Positions 24,446 to 32,832 of a DNA stretch of 64,000 nucleotides are shown here, in pieces; the stretch's first letter is position 1, and the number at the start of each line of letters is the position of its first letter. The position numbers were made by a program, and so were the translations under genes. Under the pieces are notes generated by a model that searched no databases, had not been told where the DNA came from, and saw only the letters and a list, made by a program, of their open reading frames with translations. The DNA comes from Gemmatimonadota bacterium (GTDB lineage: Bacteria > Gemmatimonadota > Gemmatimonadetes > Gemmatimonadales > Gemmatimonadaceae): contig JAJPIM010000011.1 in the NCBI GenBank assembly GCA_021324775.1, forward strand, positions 1 to 64,000. The letters are read 5' to 3'.

Positions 24446-26617
24446 TTACGTCACCGAAAGCAATTCCTCGACCGCGCGATAGCCCTGGTCGATCGCCTGA
24501 TCGGTGTACGATGCCGCGGCGGCATCTTCGCACGCGATCGCGATCCGCCCGAACCGCCGCCGCGCGATCTCGTTCGGCGCTTCGCCGGGTGGCCACGCCG
24601 GATCCCACAGCGGGTTGTACTCGTACGCGTACCCGTGCGGCCAGCGATTGACGGTGATCGCATCGATGTCCCTCGCCGGATCGAACCCCCCGCCCCCCAA
24701 CACTCGGCCCAGTTGGTCGCGAATGCTCCGCTCGAATGCCGCGAACGATGTCACGAGCAGGTCGGCCGCCCCAATGCGCTGCTGGTCGCGCGCCGAGAGC
24801 CCAGGCTGGCACGGCGTCCGCTCCATCCGGATCACGATCGGATCGTCCGGCGTGGACGGGTACTCGTAGGCGCCGATGCTGACGGGGACGTCGAGTCCGA
24901 CCGAGGAGTGGAACATCCCGGGAGTCGCCACCGTGTGCACACCCAGTTTGTCGAAGGCCCGGCGGCTCTTGATGGCCACCCCGGTGTACACGAGCGGCAC
25001 TTTCACACCGTACTTGAGCGCTTCTTTCTGCTTGTCCGGCAGATCCGGACAGATGTAGGGGATCATCATGTTCCACGAGGCGAGCACGACGTCGTTCGCG
25101 CGGACGACGTAGGCCTTGTGCTCCGTGCCGTCCGACCGCGCATACGTCACGTCCACCGCGGTCGCTCGCACGGGATCGCCGCCCGCGTGCTTGACGCCGG
25201 CCGCAGTGCTGTTGAGACGGATCCGCACGCCGTTTGACGGACGGTCGAGCTTCGCATAGTCGACGCGCGCCGTCACGATGTCTTCCGCCGAGCTGCCGGG
25301 AACCGCCCCCGGCACCAGCGAACGGACGAGGAGCCGCGCGATCGATGCGTTGCCGTCAGGGAAGTGGAAGAAGTACGGCTTCTTGCCCGGCGTCACCTCG
25401 CCGGCCGCGGTGAAACTCAACCGCCCGCCAGTCGGCGTGCGATCGAGGGCGAGCCCTTCGAATCCGGGGAGCCCGATCGCCCAGCAGTCCTGCGCCGGCA
25501 CGGCGTCGATCCCGATGCCATAGAGTCCGTGCGTGCGCGTCTGATAGTACGGGATCACTCCGGGGTCAGCTTTGACGACACGCAACAGGTAGTCCTTGTA
25601 GCTCATGCGCCAGAGCTTGTCCTTCTTCTGGTCGGACGTGAGCCCCGGCATGTAGTCCACGACTTCGGTCTGGATCCGGACGATGTCGCGCCGCGCGGCC
25701 GCCGTCAGCGGCGTCTTCGCGAGAAAATCCCGCCACGACGATTCGAGGGCGGCCCGCTCCTGCCGCTTGCTCTGTGGCTCGCTCTTCTGCTGGTTCGCGG
25801 CACCGGTCGATGCGTTCCGGTCCCGCCGCGCACGCGACGGCACGCCGGTCACGAGGCGGTCGGCGCCGAAGGTCTCCTGGTCGAAGAACACTGCCGATTC
25901 GAGGCCGCGATAGGTGTCTGGCCGCGAACACCGCTCTTCGAGCGCCGGCGGATCGATGCCGAGCGTCGTCAGCAGTCCCTCCGCCACAGGACTGTAGTTG
26001 AAAGGCGACTCGATCGACCACGTGCCGCCATTGGTGAGCAGGAGCCGGCCACGCGGGCGGAACTCGTTGCGCTTCGCATGACCCCCGAAATCGTCGTGGT
26101 TGTCGAGGATGAGGATGCGGGCCGACGGGTTCCGCGCGCGATAGAAATGCGCGGCTGCCAACCCGCTGATCCCACCGCCGACCACCACGAGATCGTAGTG
26201 CTCGCCGGTTTGCACCGGCGCACCCGCCGCTTTCCAGAATGTCCCGTCGCGCATCGCGTGGCCGGCCTCGTACGAGCCGGGATGACTTCCTCGCATCCCT
26301 GTGAGGGCGGGCGGATAGTAGCCGGGCGCGTCCTGCGGCCCCGGCACCACGCCGGCCGCTGCCACCCCCCACGGCGCGGGCAGCGGGCCACTACTCGGAA
26401 TCCCCATCCCCGGCAGCCACGCGGCAGCGAGTAGCCCCCCGGCCCCCACCGCGATCCCATTGAGAAAATCGCGCCGAGTGATGTCGCGATCCATGCCGAG
26501 CTCACGATCCCGTACCGCATCGGAGTCGTGCACGTTCTCGCGTTCCTGGTTGCGCGCATCGCCGTGGCTGCCGGGGTCATTCCCCGCAAACTCCGGTGGC
26601 TTGATCTCGTCTGTCAT
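24446..26617 (-). CDS. Tat-exported FAD oxidoreductase, spermidine-dehydrogenase-like (copy 2)
   Basis: A 723-residue paralogue of the protein at 20980. It has the same layout: RELGMDRDITRRDFLNG twin-arginine signal, YYPPALTGMRGSHPGSYEAG, FAD site DLVVVGGGISGLAAAHFY, and DNHDDFGGHAKRNEF. It is about 60 residues longer, in part through a Gln/Lys/Ser-rich insertion near residues 270-295 (NASTGAANQQKSEPQSKRQE) that copy 1 lacks. The C-terminal half is well conserved between the two (RWPHGYAYEYNP against RWAHGYAYEYDP). Divergence indicates an old duplication, possibly with different polyamine preferences. It precedes the aminoaldehyde dehydrogenase and pot genes in reverse order of transcription and may share their transcript. 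Confidence 0.75.
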   Translation of the reverse strand: MTDEIKPPEFAGNDPGSHGDARNQERENVHDSDAVRDRELGMDRDITRRDFLNGIAVGAGGLLAAAWLPGMGIPSSGPLPAPWGVAAAGVVPGPQDAPGYYPPALTGMRGSHPGSYEAGHAMRDGTFWKAAGAPVQTGEHYDLVVVGGGISGLAAAHFYRARNPSARILILDNHDDFGGHAKRNEFRPRGRLLLTNGGTWSIESPFNYSPVAEGLLTTLGIDPPALEERCSRPDTYRGLESAVFFDQETFGADRLVTGVPSRARRDRNASTGAANQQKSEPQSKRQERAALESSWRDFLAKTPLTAAARRDIVRIQTEVVDYMPGLTSDQKKDKLWRMSYKDYLLRVVKADPGVIPYYQTRTHGLYGIGIDAVPAQDCWAIGLPGFEGLALDRTPTGGRLSFTAAGEVTPGKKPYFFHFPDGNASIARLLVRSLVPGAVPGSSAEDIVTARVDYAKLDRPSNGVRIRLNSTAAGVKHAGGDPVRATAVDVTYARSDGTEHKAYVVRANDVVLASWNMMIPYICPDLPDKQKEALKYGVKVPLVYTGVAIKSRRAFDKLGVHTVATPGMFHSSVGLDVPVSIGAYEYPSTPDDPIVIRMERTPCQPGLSARDQQRIGAADLLVTSFAAFERSIRDQLGRVLGGGGFDPARDIDAITVNRWPHGYAYEYNPLWDPAWPPGEAPNEIARRRFGRIAIACEDAAAASYTDQAIDQGYRAVEELLSVT

Positions 26618-26696
26618 GCTGCTACCTCTCGGCGATGCTGATCTGCAGCTCGGCCGTCTGCTTCATCTCAGCCGGCCGCACCGCACCAATTCGTCC

Positions 26697-26723
26697 CTGG
26701 TAGGGGCCGGTCGCGACCGGCCC
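26697..26723. repeat. GGTAGGGGCCGGTCGCGACC palindromic repeat
   Basis: Contains the perfect palindrome GGCCGGTCGCGACCGGCC. The same 27 bases occur at 43414-43440, and a near copy at 55741-55765; a diverged inverted copy lies at 41283-41310. It lies in the gap 26618-26824, which has no gene. Confidence 0.75.
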
Positions 26724-26779
26724 ATCGATCCATCGGCAACTCCGCCGCCACCCCGTCATGCCGCCCTCACCATCCGCAC

Positions 26780-26820
26780 TCTTCTTTCTACTCTCTACTC
26801 TCTGCTTTTCTACTCTCTAG
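26780..26820. repeat. Pyrimidine-rich repeat (TCTACT family)
   Basis: Tandem TCTACTCTC units just downstream of the aldehyde dehydrogenase stop, same family as 4106-4138 and 41105-41145. Confidence 0.6.
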
Positions 26821-26824
26821 CGGT

Positions 26825-28399
26825 TCAATACCACCCGATCGGCTTCTCATCCAGGTTGATGAACACCTGCTTGGTCTCGAGATACTCCTCGACGCCCCAC
26901 CGCCCCAGCTCACGCCCGAACCCCGACGCCTTGTACCCGCCCCACGGCGTTTCGACCATCGTCGGCTGCATGTGGTTCACCCACACGATCCCCGCCTCCA
27001 GCTCCCGTACCACGCGGAATGCCTTGAAGATGTCCCGGGTCCAGACCGCCGCCGCTAACCCATACGGCGTCGCATTCGCGATCCGGATCGCGTCGGCTTC
27101 ATCCTTGAAGGGGATGATGCTCATCACCGGACCGAAGATCTCCTCCTGGGCGATCCGCGCACTGTTGTCCACGTCGTAGAAGATCGTGGGCTCCACGTAC
27201 CACCCGCGCGCATGCTGCTTCGGCACGCCGCCGCCCGCCGCGACTTTCGCCTCGCGCGCGCCGATCTTGAGATAACCCACCACGCGGTCGCGCTGCTCCG
27301 CGCTCACCAGCGGGCCCATCTTGTTGTTGCGATCCATGCCGCTGCCGACGGTGATCGTCTTGGCCTTCGCCGCCGTCGCCTCGATGAACCGTTTGTAGAT
27401 GTCCCGCTGCACCAGCACTCGGCTTCCCGCCGAACACACCTCGCCCTGATTCACGAACACACCGAACAAGGCGCCGTCCACGGCGTTCTCGAAATCCGCA
27501 TCGCTGAAGAAGATGTTCGGCGACTTGCCCCCCAGCTCCAGCGACACACGCTTGAGTTGGTCGGCGGCGCTCCGCATGATGAGACGTCCGACGTCCGCGC
27601 TGCCGGTGAACGCGATCTTGCGGACGTCGGGGTGCGCCACGAGCGGCGCGCCCGCCCCCGGCCCGTCGCCCGTCACGATGTTGATCACCCCCGCCGGCAC
27701 GCCCACCGCCTCGAAGTCCTCGGCCAACGCCAGTATCGACAACGGCGTCTGCTCGGCAGGCTTCAGGACCACGGTGCACCCGGCAGCGAGCGCAGGCCCG
27801 AGTTTCCACGCGGCCATGAGCAGCGGATAGTTCCACGGGATGATCTGCCCCGCGACTCCCATCGGCTCGCGCAACGCGAGCGCCACCGCAGGCGCGGGCA
27901 CGGGCAGCACGTCGCCGTTGATCTTCGTGGCCAGCCCGCCGTAATACTCATAGCAGGTCGCGGCATCGTCCATGTCGTACTCGGATTCCGCGATCGGTTT
28001 CCCCGAGTTCCGCGTCTCGAGTTCCGCCAGCTCCGCCCGCCGCGCGCGCACGCGCTCCGCAAGCCGCAGCAGCACGCGCCCCCTGTCCTGCGCCGTCGTC
28101 CCGCGCCACACGTCGTAGAACGCACGCTTGGCCGCCTTCGCGGCACGATCGATGTCGGCGGCACCCCCGGCGGGACACGTCGCAATCACCGACTCGGTCG
28201 CCGGATCGAAGACGTCGAATGTCTTGCCACTCGCCGCATTGGCGAACTTCCCGCCGATGAACATCTGAAACCGCCGGACGCCGCCAGCTGCACCGTTGCT
28301 CTTGGACGGCGCGCCATTCGTCTTCGATGGCACACTCTTGGACGCCGCGCCGCTGCTCTTGGATTTGGTCTTTGCCTTGCTAGTCGTCGCCACAATCAT
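26825..28399 (-). CDS. Aminoaldehyde dehydrogenase (PuuC/KauB/BetB-like)
   Basis: A 524-residue NAD(P)-dependent aldehyde dehydrogenase, best placed as oxidising 4-aminobutyraldehyde or a related aminoaldehyde to GABA. Core motifs: QIIPWNYPLLMAAWKLGPAL, KPAEQTPLSIL, FTGSADVGRLI, ELGGKSPNIFF, the nucleophile Cys322 in NQGEVCSAGSR, and EEIFGPVMSIIPF. The C-terminus is TKQVFINLDEKPIGWY. The N-terminus carries an unusual 35-residue Lys/Ser/Ala tail (KTKSKSSGAASK and so on) before the normal enzyme start at FQMFIGGKF. Start: ATG 28399 or GTG 28393; GGGGGGAG is better spaced for the GTG. It sits at the end of the potDABC run, 127 bases after potC. Confidence 0.85.
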   Translation of the reverse strand: MIVATTSKAKTKSKSSGAASKSVPSKTNGAPSKSNGAAGGVRRFQMFIGGKFANAASGKTFDVFDPATESVIATCPAGGAADIDRAAKAAKRAFYDVWRGTTAQDRGRVLLRLAERVRARRAELAELETRNSGKPIAESEYDMDDAATCYEYYGGLATKINGDVLPVPAPAVALALREPMGVAGQIIPWNYPLLMAAWKLGPALAAGCTVVLKPAEQTPLSILALAEDFEAVGVPAGVINIVTGDGPGAGAPLVAHPDVRKIAFTGSADVGRLIMRSAADQLKRVSLELGGKSPNIFFSDADFENAVDGALFGVFVNQGEVCSAGSRVLVQRDIYKRFIEATAAKAKTITVGSGMDRNNKMGPLVSAEQRDRVVGYLKIGAREAKVAAGGGVPKQHARGWYVEPTIFYDVDNSARIAQEEIFGPVMSIIPFKDEADAIRIANATPYGLAAAVWTRDIFKAFRVVRELEAGIVWVNHMQPTMVETPWGGYKASGFGRELGRWGVEEYLETKQVFINLDEKPIGWY

Positions 28400-28456
28400 C
28401 TCCCCCCGGGAAACCCGGTCCGACGCGCCTGCAATGTCGCCCCGCGACTCGCTAAC

Positions 28457-28523
28457 TCCCCAATCCCCAACCCCCAATCCCTAATCCCCAACCCCCAATC
28501 CCCAACCCCCATTCCCCATTCCC
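28457..28523. repeat. CCCCAATCCCCAACCC-type repeat
   Basis: About seven 8-10 base units of CCCCAATCC / CCCCAACCC in a row between potC and the dehydrogenase gene. Same family as 14421-14469 and 54751-54786. Confidence 0.75.
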
Positions 28524-28526
28524 TCC

Positions 28527-29342
28527 CTACTCCCTGCCCTTCTCATCCCGGATCATCCGCGACCACAGCACGATCGTCAAGAGCGACACCGCAAAGATCA
28601 CGGTCGCTGCCGCGTTGACTTCCGGTGTAATCCCTCGGCGCAGCAGCCCCCACAGTTGGAGCGGCAGCGTATTCTGGCGGCCGATCAGGAAGAACGTGAC
28701 GGCGATCTCATCAAGACTGAGCGTAAACACCAGTAACGCGGCACCCAGCACCGCCGGCCGGATCGATGGCAGTGTCACGCGCCAGAAGGTCTGCCACTCG
28801 TTCGCGTAGAGGTCACCGCTCGCTTCCTCGAGCGCCCGGTCGAAACGCTGGAGCCGCGCATACACCTGGGTCATGATCACGGAAGTGAGCGCCGCCCCAT
28901 GCCCCAGCACCACCGGCCACCCCGGGACGAGCGGAAACCCGCTCGACAGGCTGAGCCCCACGAACGAGAAAAAGCTGAGGAGCGCCACGCCTGTGATGAT
29001 GCCGGGCAGTATCAGCGGCAGCATCACCAGCCGGCGGAACGCGCCCTTCCCCGGAAAGTCGTAGCGGTCCAGCACGAAAGCGCCCGGGACGCCGACCGCG
29101 AGCGCGATGATCACCGCCAGCACCGCCAGTTTGACGCTCGCCCACCCCGCGGCGAGCATGCTCGTGTCGTGCACGAGCACGCCGTACCACCGCAGTGTGC
29201 CCAGTTTGAGCGGCCACGCGATGATGCTGCTGTCGTGCAGCGAATACAGGATGACGATCGCCAGCGGCGCGTAGATGAACGCGAACACCGCCCCGGCGCT
29301 GATCCATAGGCCCGCCGTCAGCGGGTCAGACCGGCGCGGCAT
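28527..29342 (-). CDS. potC: Polyamine ABC transporter permease, PotC-like (system 1)
   Basis: A 271-residue inner-membrane permease with about six membrane helices. The cytoplasmic EAA loop that docks on the ATPase reads EEASGDLYANEWQTFWRVTL followed by PSIRP. It starts inside the end of potB (17-base overlap), so the two are translationally coupled. With PotB it forms the channel of a spermidine/putrescine importer. Its stop is followed by a C-rich repeat before the aldehyde dehydrogenase. Confidence 0.9.
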   Translation of the reverse strand: MPRRSDPLTAGLWISAGAVFAFIYAPLAIVILYSLHDSSIIAWPLKLGTLRWYGVLVHDTSMLAAGWASVKLAVLAVIIALAVGVPGAFVLDRYDFPGKGAFRRLVMLPLILPGIITGVALLSFFSFVGLSLSSGFPLVPGWPVVLGHGAALTSVIMTQVYARLQRFDRALEEASGDLYANEWQTFWRVTLPSIRPAVLGAALLVFTLSLDEIAVTFFLIGRQNTLPLQLWGLLRRGITPEVNAAATVIFAVSLLTIVLWSRMIRDEKGRE

Positions 29343-30309
29343 AGTCCGTCACCGACGCTCGCGCCTCGCCGCCGTAGCTCCCCCGCGCCTCCACTCTGCC
29401 CGCCACCCACAGCAACACCAGGGTCAAGGCCAGCATGACGACCGACACGGCGGCGCCCAGCGGCCAGTTGTACGCCACACCGAACAGGCTCCACACGAGA
29501 TTCGACACCATGAGCGCGCTGTCGTTGCCGCCGAGGAGTTGCGGCGCGAGGAAGTCACCCATGCTCAGCACGAACGCGAAGGTGCAGCCGGCCACCACGC
29601 CCGGCAGCGACAGCGGCAGGATCACGTGGATGAAGGTCCGCCACCGGTTCGCGTAGAGGTCCTGGCTCGCTTCCTTGAGCGCCGGCGGGATCGCGTCCAG
29701 CACGGCGTAAATCGGCATCAGCGTGAAGGGTGTGTAGATGTGCGTCAGCGCGAGCACCACCGCGGCGGTGCTGTACAGCAGCACGGTGAGCGGCGTTCGG
29801 ATGATCCCCATCGACATCAGTAATCCATTCAGAATCCCTTGCTGGCCGAGGATGATCTTCCACGCGTAGGCCCGCACGACGTAGCTGACCCACAGCGGGA
29901 TGATCACCGCCATGTACAGCAGTGTCTTGTGCTTCCGGACTTTGAACGCCAGTACGTAGGCGACAGGAAACGCGAGCAGGAGCGAGAACACGGTGACGCG
30001 TAGCGCGACGCCGGCGGAATACAGGATGGTCGCCGGATAGAGCGACGTGCCGAAGAGCCGCCGGTAGTTCTCGGTCGTGAGCTCGTGCGTAAGGGTCCCG
30101 TTCCGAAGCCGCCAGAACGACTGGATCAACAGCAGCGCATACGGCACCAGCAACAGCACCACAACCCACGTCACGGGAATCGCGCTGGCCACGAGGGTCT
30201 TGACCCGGCGGTTGGTCCGCACCCGATCCACGAGTGTCGCACGCGCGGGCGTCCCTGCCGCCGGCGTCCCGTCACCGGGGGCACCAGCAGGAGATCCTTC
30301 AGCGGGCAC
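29326..30309 (-). CDS. potB: Polyamine ABC transporter permease, PotB-like (system 1)
   Basis: About 327 residues. A Pro/Ala/Gly-rich cytoplasmic N-terminus precedes the first helix (TWVVVLLLVPYALLLIQSF), and about six helices follow. The EAA loop is LKEASQDLYANRWRTFIHVI, and helix five contains FAFVLSMGDFLAPQLLGG, typical of PotB. The start is uncertain: the GTG at 30309 lies just after the potA stop and is used here, but GTG 30231 would also keep every helix. Pairs with PotC encoded immediately downstream. Confidence 0.85.
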   Translation of the reverse strand: MPAEGSPAGAPGDGTPAAGTPARATLVDRVRTNRRVKTLVASAIPVTWVVVLLLVPYALLLIQSFWRLRNGTLTHELTTENYRRLFGTSLYPATILYSAGVALRVTVFSLLLAFPVAYVLAFKVRKHKTLLYMAVIIPLWVSYVVRAYAWKIILGQQGILNGLLMSMGIIRTPLTVLLYSTAAVVLALTHIYTPFTLMPIYAVLDAIPPALKEASQDLYANRWRTFIHVILPLSLPGVVAGCTFAFVLSMGDFLAPQLLGGNDSALMVSNLVWSLFGVAYNWPLGAAVSVVMLALTLVLLWVAGRVEARGSYGGEARASVTDYAAPV

Positions 30310-30313
30310 CCCT

Positions 30314-31408
30314 TCAGTCCGCGACAAGCACGCCCTGGCTGGCCGGCCAGCGAAGCTGCACCGAGGAACCGCTCGCGAACGGCGGATCGGACGGCGAGCG
30401 CAACGCCACGATCGTCGTCCCATCGGCCAGCGCGAGGTGGAGTTTCACTACCGATCCCGCATAGACGATCTCGCGCACCGTGGCCGGGAGGCTGTTGCCG
30501 GCACCGTCGCCTGACGCCGCCGGCGCCGCAGCCGCCACAACCGACAGGGATTCGGGACGCACCGACAGCCACAGCGGTATACCCGCGCGAACCCCGTCGG
30601 CCCGCACTTCCACACGGACCGGGATCGGACCCGCCGGCCCGGCAACGGTCACCATGCCCGGATCACGATCGTTAGCCACCGCGGGCAGCAGGTTCGTCTC
30701 GCCGATGAAATCGGCCACGTACCGCGAGCGCGGCCGGTCGTACAGGTCCCGCGGCGCTCCGAGTTGCTCGATGCGCCCGCCACGCATGAGCGCCACCCGG
30801 TCGGACATGGTCAGCGCTTCTTCCTGATCATGGGTCACGTAGATGAACGTGATGCCGAGTTTCGATTGCAGATCTTTCAGCTCGAGTTGCATCGCACGCC
30901 GGAGTTTGAGGTCCAGCGCGCCCAGCGGCTCGTCGAGCAGCAGCACCCGCGGACGATTCACGATCGCACGCGCGAGCGCCACCCGCTGCTGCTGGCCGCC
31001 CGACAGTTGCCTCGGCGCCCGCTCCGCGAACGGCCCGAGTTGCACCATCTCGAGCGCTTCGGTCACGCGTGGGCCGATCTCACGGTGCGGGACGCGCTGC
31101 ATCCGGAGCCCGTACCCCACGTTGTCACGCACGCTCATGTGCGGGAACAGCGCGTACTGCTGGAACACCGTGTTGACCGGCCGCTTGAACGGCGGGAGCG
31201 CCGCCACGTCGGCGCCCTCGATGAGGATCCGCCCCTCGGTGGCCAGGTCGAAGCCGGCGATCAGTCGTAGAGTGGTCGTCTTGCCCGATCCCGACGCGCC
31301 AAGGACGGTCAGGAACTCACCGGCCGCGACCGCGAGCGAGATGCCGTCGAGCGCGGTGAACGCGCCAAACCGCTTGGTCAGTCCGCGCAGCTCGACGATC
31401 GGGGTCAC
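30314..31408 (-). CDS. potA: Polyamine ABC transporter ATPase, PotA-like (system 1)
   Basis: A 364-residue ATP-binding subunit. GTG 31408 is chosen because it overlaps the potD stop (GTGA) and begins exactly at the family start ([13 protein letters not shown]). Walker A GASGSGKT with Lys43, Q-loop [12 protein letters not shown], signature LSGGQQQR, Walker B VLLLDEP and switch THDQEEAL are intact. The C-terminal TOBE-type regulatory domain is present (RPESLSVV to the end). It energises import through PotB/PotC. Confidence 0.93.
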   Translation of the reverse strand: MTPIVELRGLTKRFGAFTALDGISLAVAAGEFLTVLGASGSGKTTTLRLIAGFDLATEGRILIEGADVAALPPFKRPVNTVFQQYALFPHMSVRDNVGYGLRMQRVPHREIGPRVTEALEMVQLGPFAERAPRQLSGGQQQRVALARAIVNRPRVLLLDEPLGALDLKLRRAMQLELKDLQSKLGITFIYVTHDQEEALTMSDRVALMRGGRIEQLGAPRDLYDRPRSRYVADFIGETNLLPAVANDRDPGMVTVAGPAGPIPVRVEVRADGVRAGIPLWLSVRPESLSVVAAAAPAASGDGAGNSLPATVREIVYAGSVVKLHLALADGTTIVALRSPSDPPFASGSSVQLRWPASQGVLVAD

Positions 31409-32607
31409 TGCGCCGCTTTGACCGCGTTCCAGATCTCCTGATACTTGTCGCGCTTCGATCCCCACTGCCAGAAGTTCACGTGCGCGCCGTATTCGGAAAT
31501 GTCGTGCTGGCCGGTGGCCTGCTCCGGCGTCATGTACGCGCGCGCACCCGGGTTGGCGACGATGTACCCGGTGACATCGGCAAGCATCTTCTGCGTGAAC
31601 GGCTGCGCCGCGTACTCGAGCCACGCGTAGGCCGCATCGAGGTTCTGCGCCCCGGAGGTCAGCACCCAGTGGTCCGCCCACGCCGTGGTCCCTTCGTTGG
31701 GAATGACTTCGGCGGCCGGGAACTTCACGGCCCGTAGCTGGTGAGTCATGAGCGGCCACCCCTCACCGAGCACGATCTCCCCGCTCTGGAAGAGTTGTGT
31801 CATGTCGCCCGCGGTCGACCAGTATTTCCGGACCCGCGGCCGAAGCTCCATCGCCTTGGCCTTCACTTTGTCGAGGTCCGCGTCGGACAGATTGTAGAGC
31901 TTCGCGGGATCCTTGGGATCGTCCAGCCCGAGATACTGCGCCACCATGTAGAGGGTCGCGATGTCATCCTGGACGGAGATCCGCCCCTTGTACCGGTCGT
32001 CCCAGAAGACCGCCCACGACACGGGCCTCGGCGTCACTTTCGTCGAATCGTAGATCAGCGGGTTCGGACCGAACGCCCACGGCTCACCGTAGGTTTTTCC
32101 CCCGCTGCGCGCCACCGGTAACGCCCGGAACCCCGCCATGAGATCGCCGAAGCTCGGCAGACGCGTCGTGTCGAGCGCCGCCGCGAGTCCCGCCTGGATG
32201 ATCTCGGTGATTGCGTCGCTCGACGGCGACACGAGGTCGATGGTCTGCGAGCCGCCGGCCCGCAGCTTCGCGACGAGATCGTCGCTCGACCCCATATACG
32301 TCGCGTTGATCTTGACGCCGCATGCTCGCTCGAACGGCGCCGTGAACACCGAGTCGGTGTAGCCCTCCCAGACCATGAAGTTGAGCTCTCCGCCGATCGG
32401 CTTCGGACAGAGTTGCTTGAGATAGGTCGCGGCGTCCGCACGGGCATCCCCGGTCGCCGTGATCGCGATCTTGGATGCCAGCCCGTGGGGCGCATTCGAA
32501 TGGCTCCCGCCTCCGCCACAGCCCGCCAGAAGCGCGCCAAGCATTCCGAGTACGGCCGGCGAAGCGGCATGAAGCCAGCCAGGTGACTGCGAACGTTCGA
32601 TTGTCAT
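31405..32607 (-). CDS. potD: Polyamine-binding lipoprotein, PotD-like (system 1)
   Basis: A 400-residue extracytoplasmic solute-binding protein, first gene of the minus-strand potDABC operon. The start at 32607 gives a Sec lipoprotein signal with lipobox LLAGC (Cys30); an upstream ATG at 32634 is possible. The mature part has the PotD/PotF pattern: [39 protein letters not shown], and the late segments [11 protein letters not shown] and [14 protein letters not shown], where Trp and Asp residues normally contact the polyamine. There is no purine-rich ribosome site before the ATG; CCCCTCTCCT lies there instead. Confidence 0.9.
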   Translation of the reverse strand: MTIERSQSPGWLHAASPAVLGMLGALLAGCGGGGSHSNAPHGLASKIAITATGDARADAATYLKQLCPKPIGGELNFMVWEGYTDSVFTAPFERACGVKINATYMGSSDDLVAKLRAGGSQTIDLVSPSSDAITEIIQAGLAAALDTTRLPSFGDLMAGFRALPVARSGGKTYGEPWAFGPNPLIYDSTKVTPRPVSWAVFWDDRYKGRISVQDDIATLYMVAQYLGLDDPKDPAKLYNLSDADLDKVKAKAMELRPRVRKYWSTAGDMTQLFQSGEIVLGEGWPLMTHQLRAVKFPAAEVIPNEGTTAWADHWVLTSGAQNLDAAYAWLEYAAQPFTQKMLADVTGYIVANPGARAYMTPEQATGQHDISEYGAHVNFWQWGSKRDKYQEIWNAVKAAQ

Positions 32608-32832
32608 AGGAGAGGGGATCGGGTGCCGGTACATGCCGGAATTCGGGCCCGCATTCGCGCTGGTGTGCCGGGCCCCATCATATAACTTTCCCGGTGCGCA
32701 GTCGAGGCGGGTGAGAGGCCGGCCTCTCCCACAGCCGGCCACCCTGCAGTCCCGGGCGCATCGGAAGCAGTATCAGAGGCAGGATCAGGAGCAGGATCAG
32801 GAGCAGGATCAAGAGACGGACGCGGATCGCGT
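32608..32832. other. Divergent promoter region of the two polyamine operons
   Basis: A 225-base gap between potD (minus) and gabT (plus) that must hold both promoters. CATCATATAACTTTCC at about 32677 contains an AT-rich -10-like core usable on the minus strand. A GC-rich inverted repeat (GAGAGGCCGGCCTCTC at 32712-32727, a perfect palindrome) could be an operator, and a 12-base tandem repeat lies next to gabT. Confidence 0.4.
32768..32815 (+). repeat. 12-bp tandem repeat upstream of gabT
   Basis: Four copies of CAGGATCAGGAG (first and last imperfect) end 17 bases before the gabT ATG. It is in the position where the ribosome binding site would be expected and includes AGGAG cores. Confidence 0.75.
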
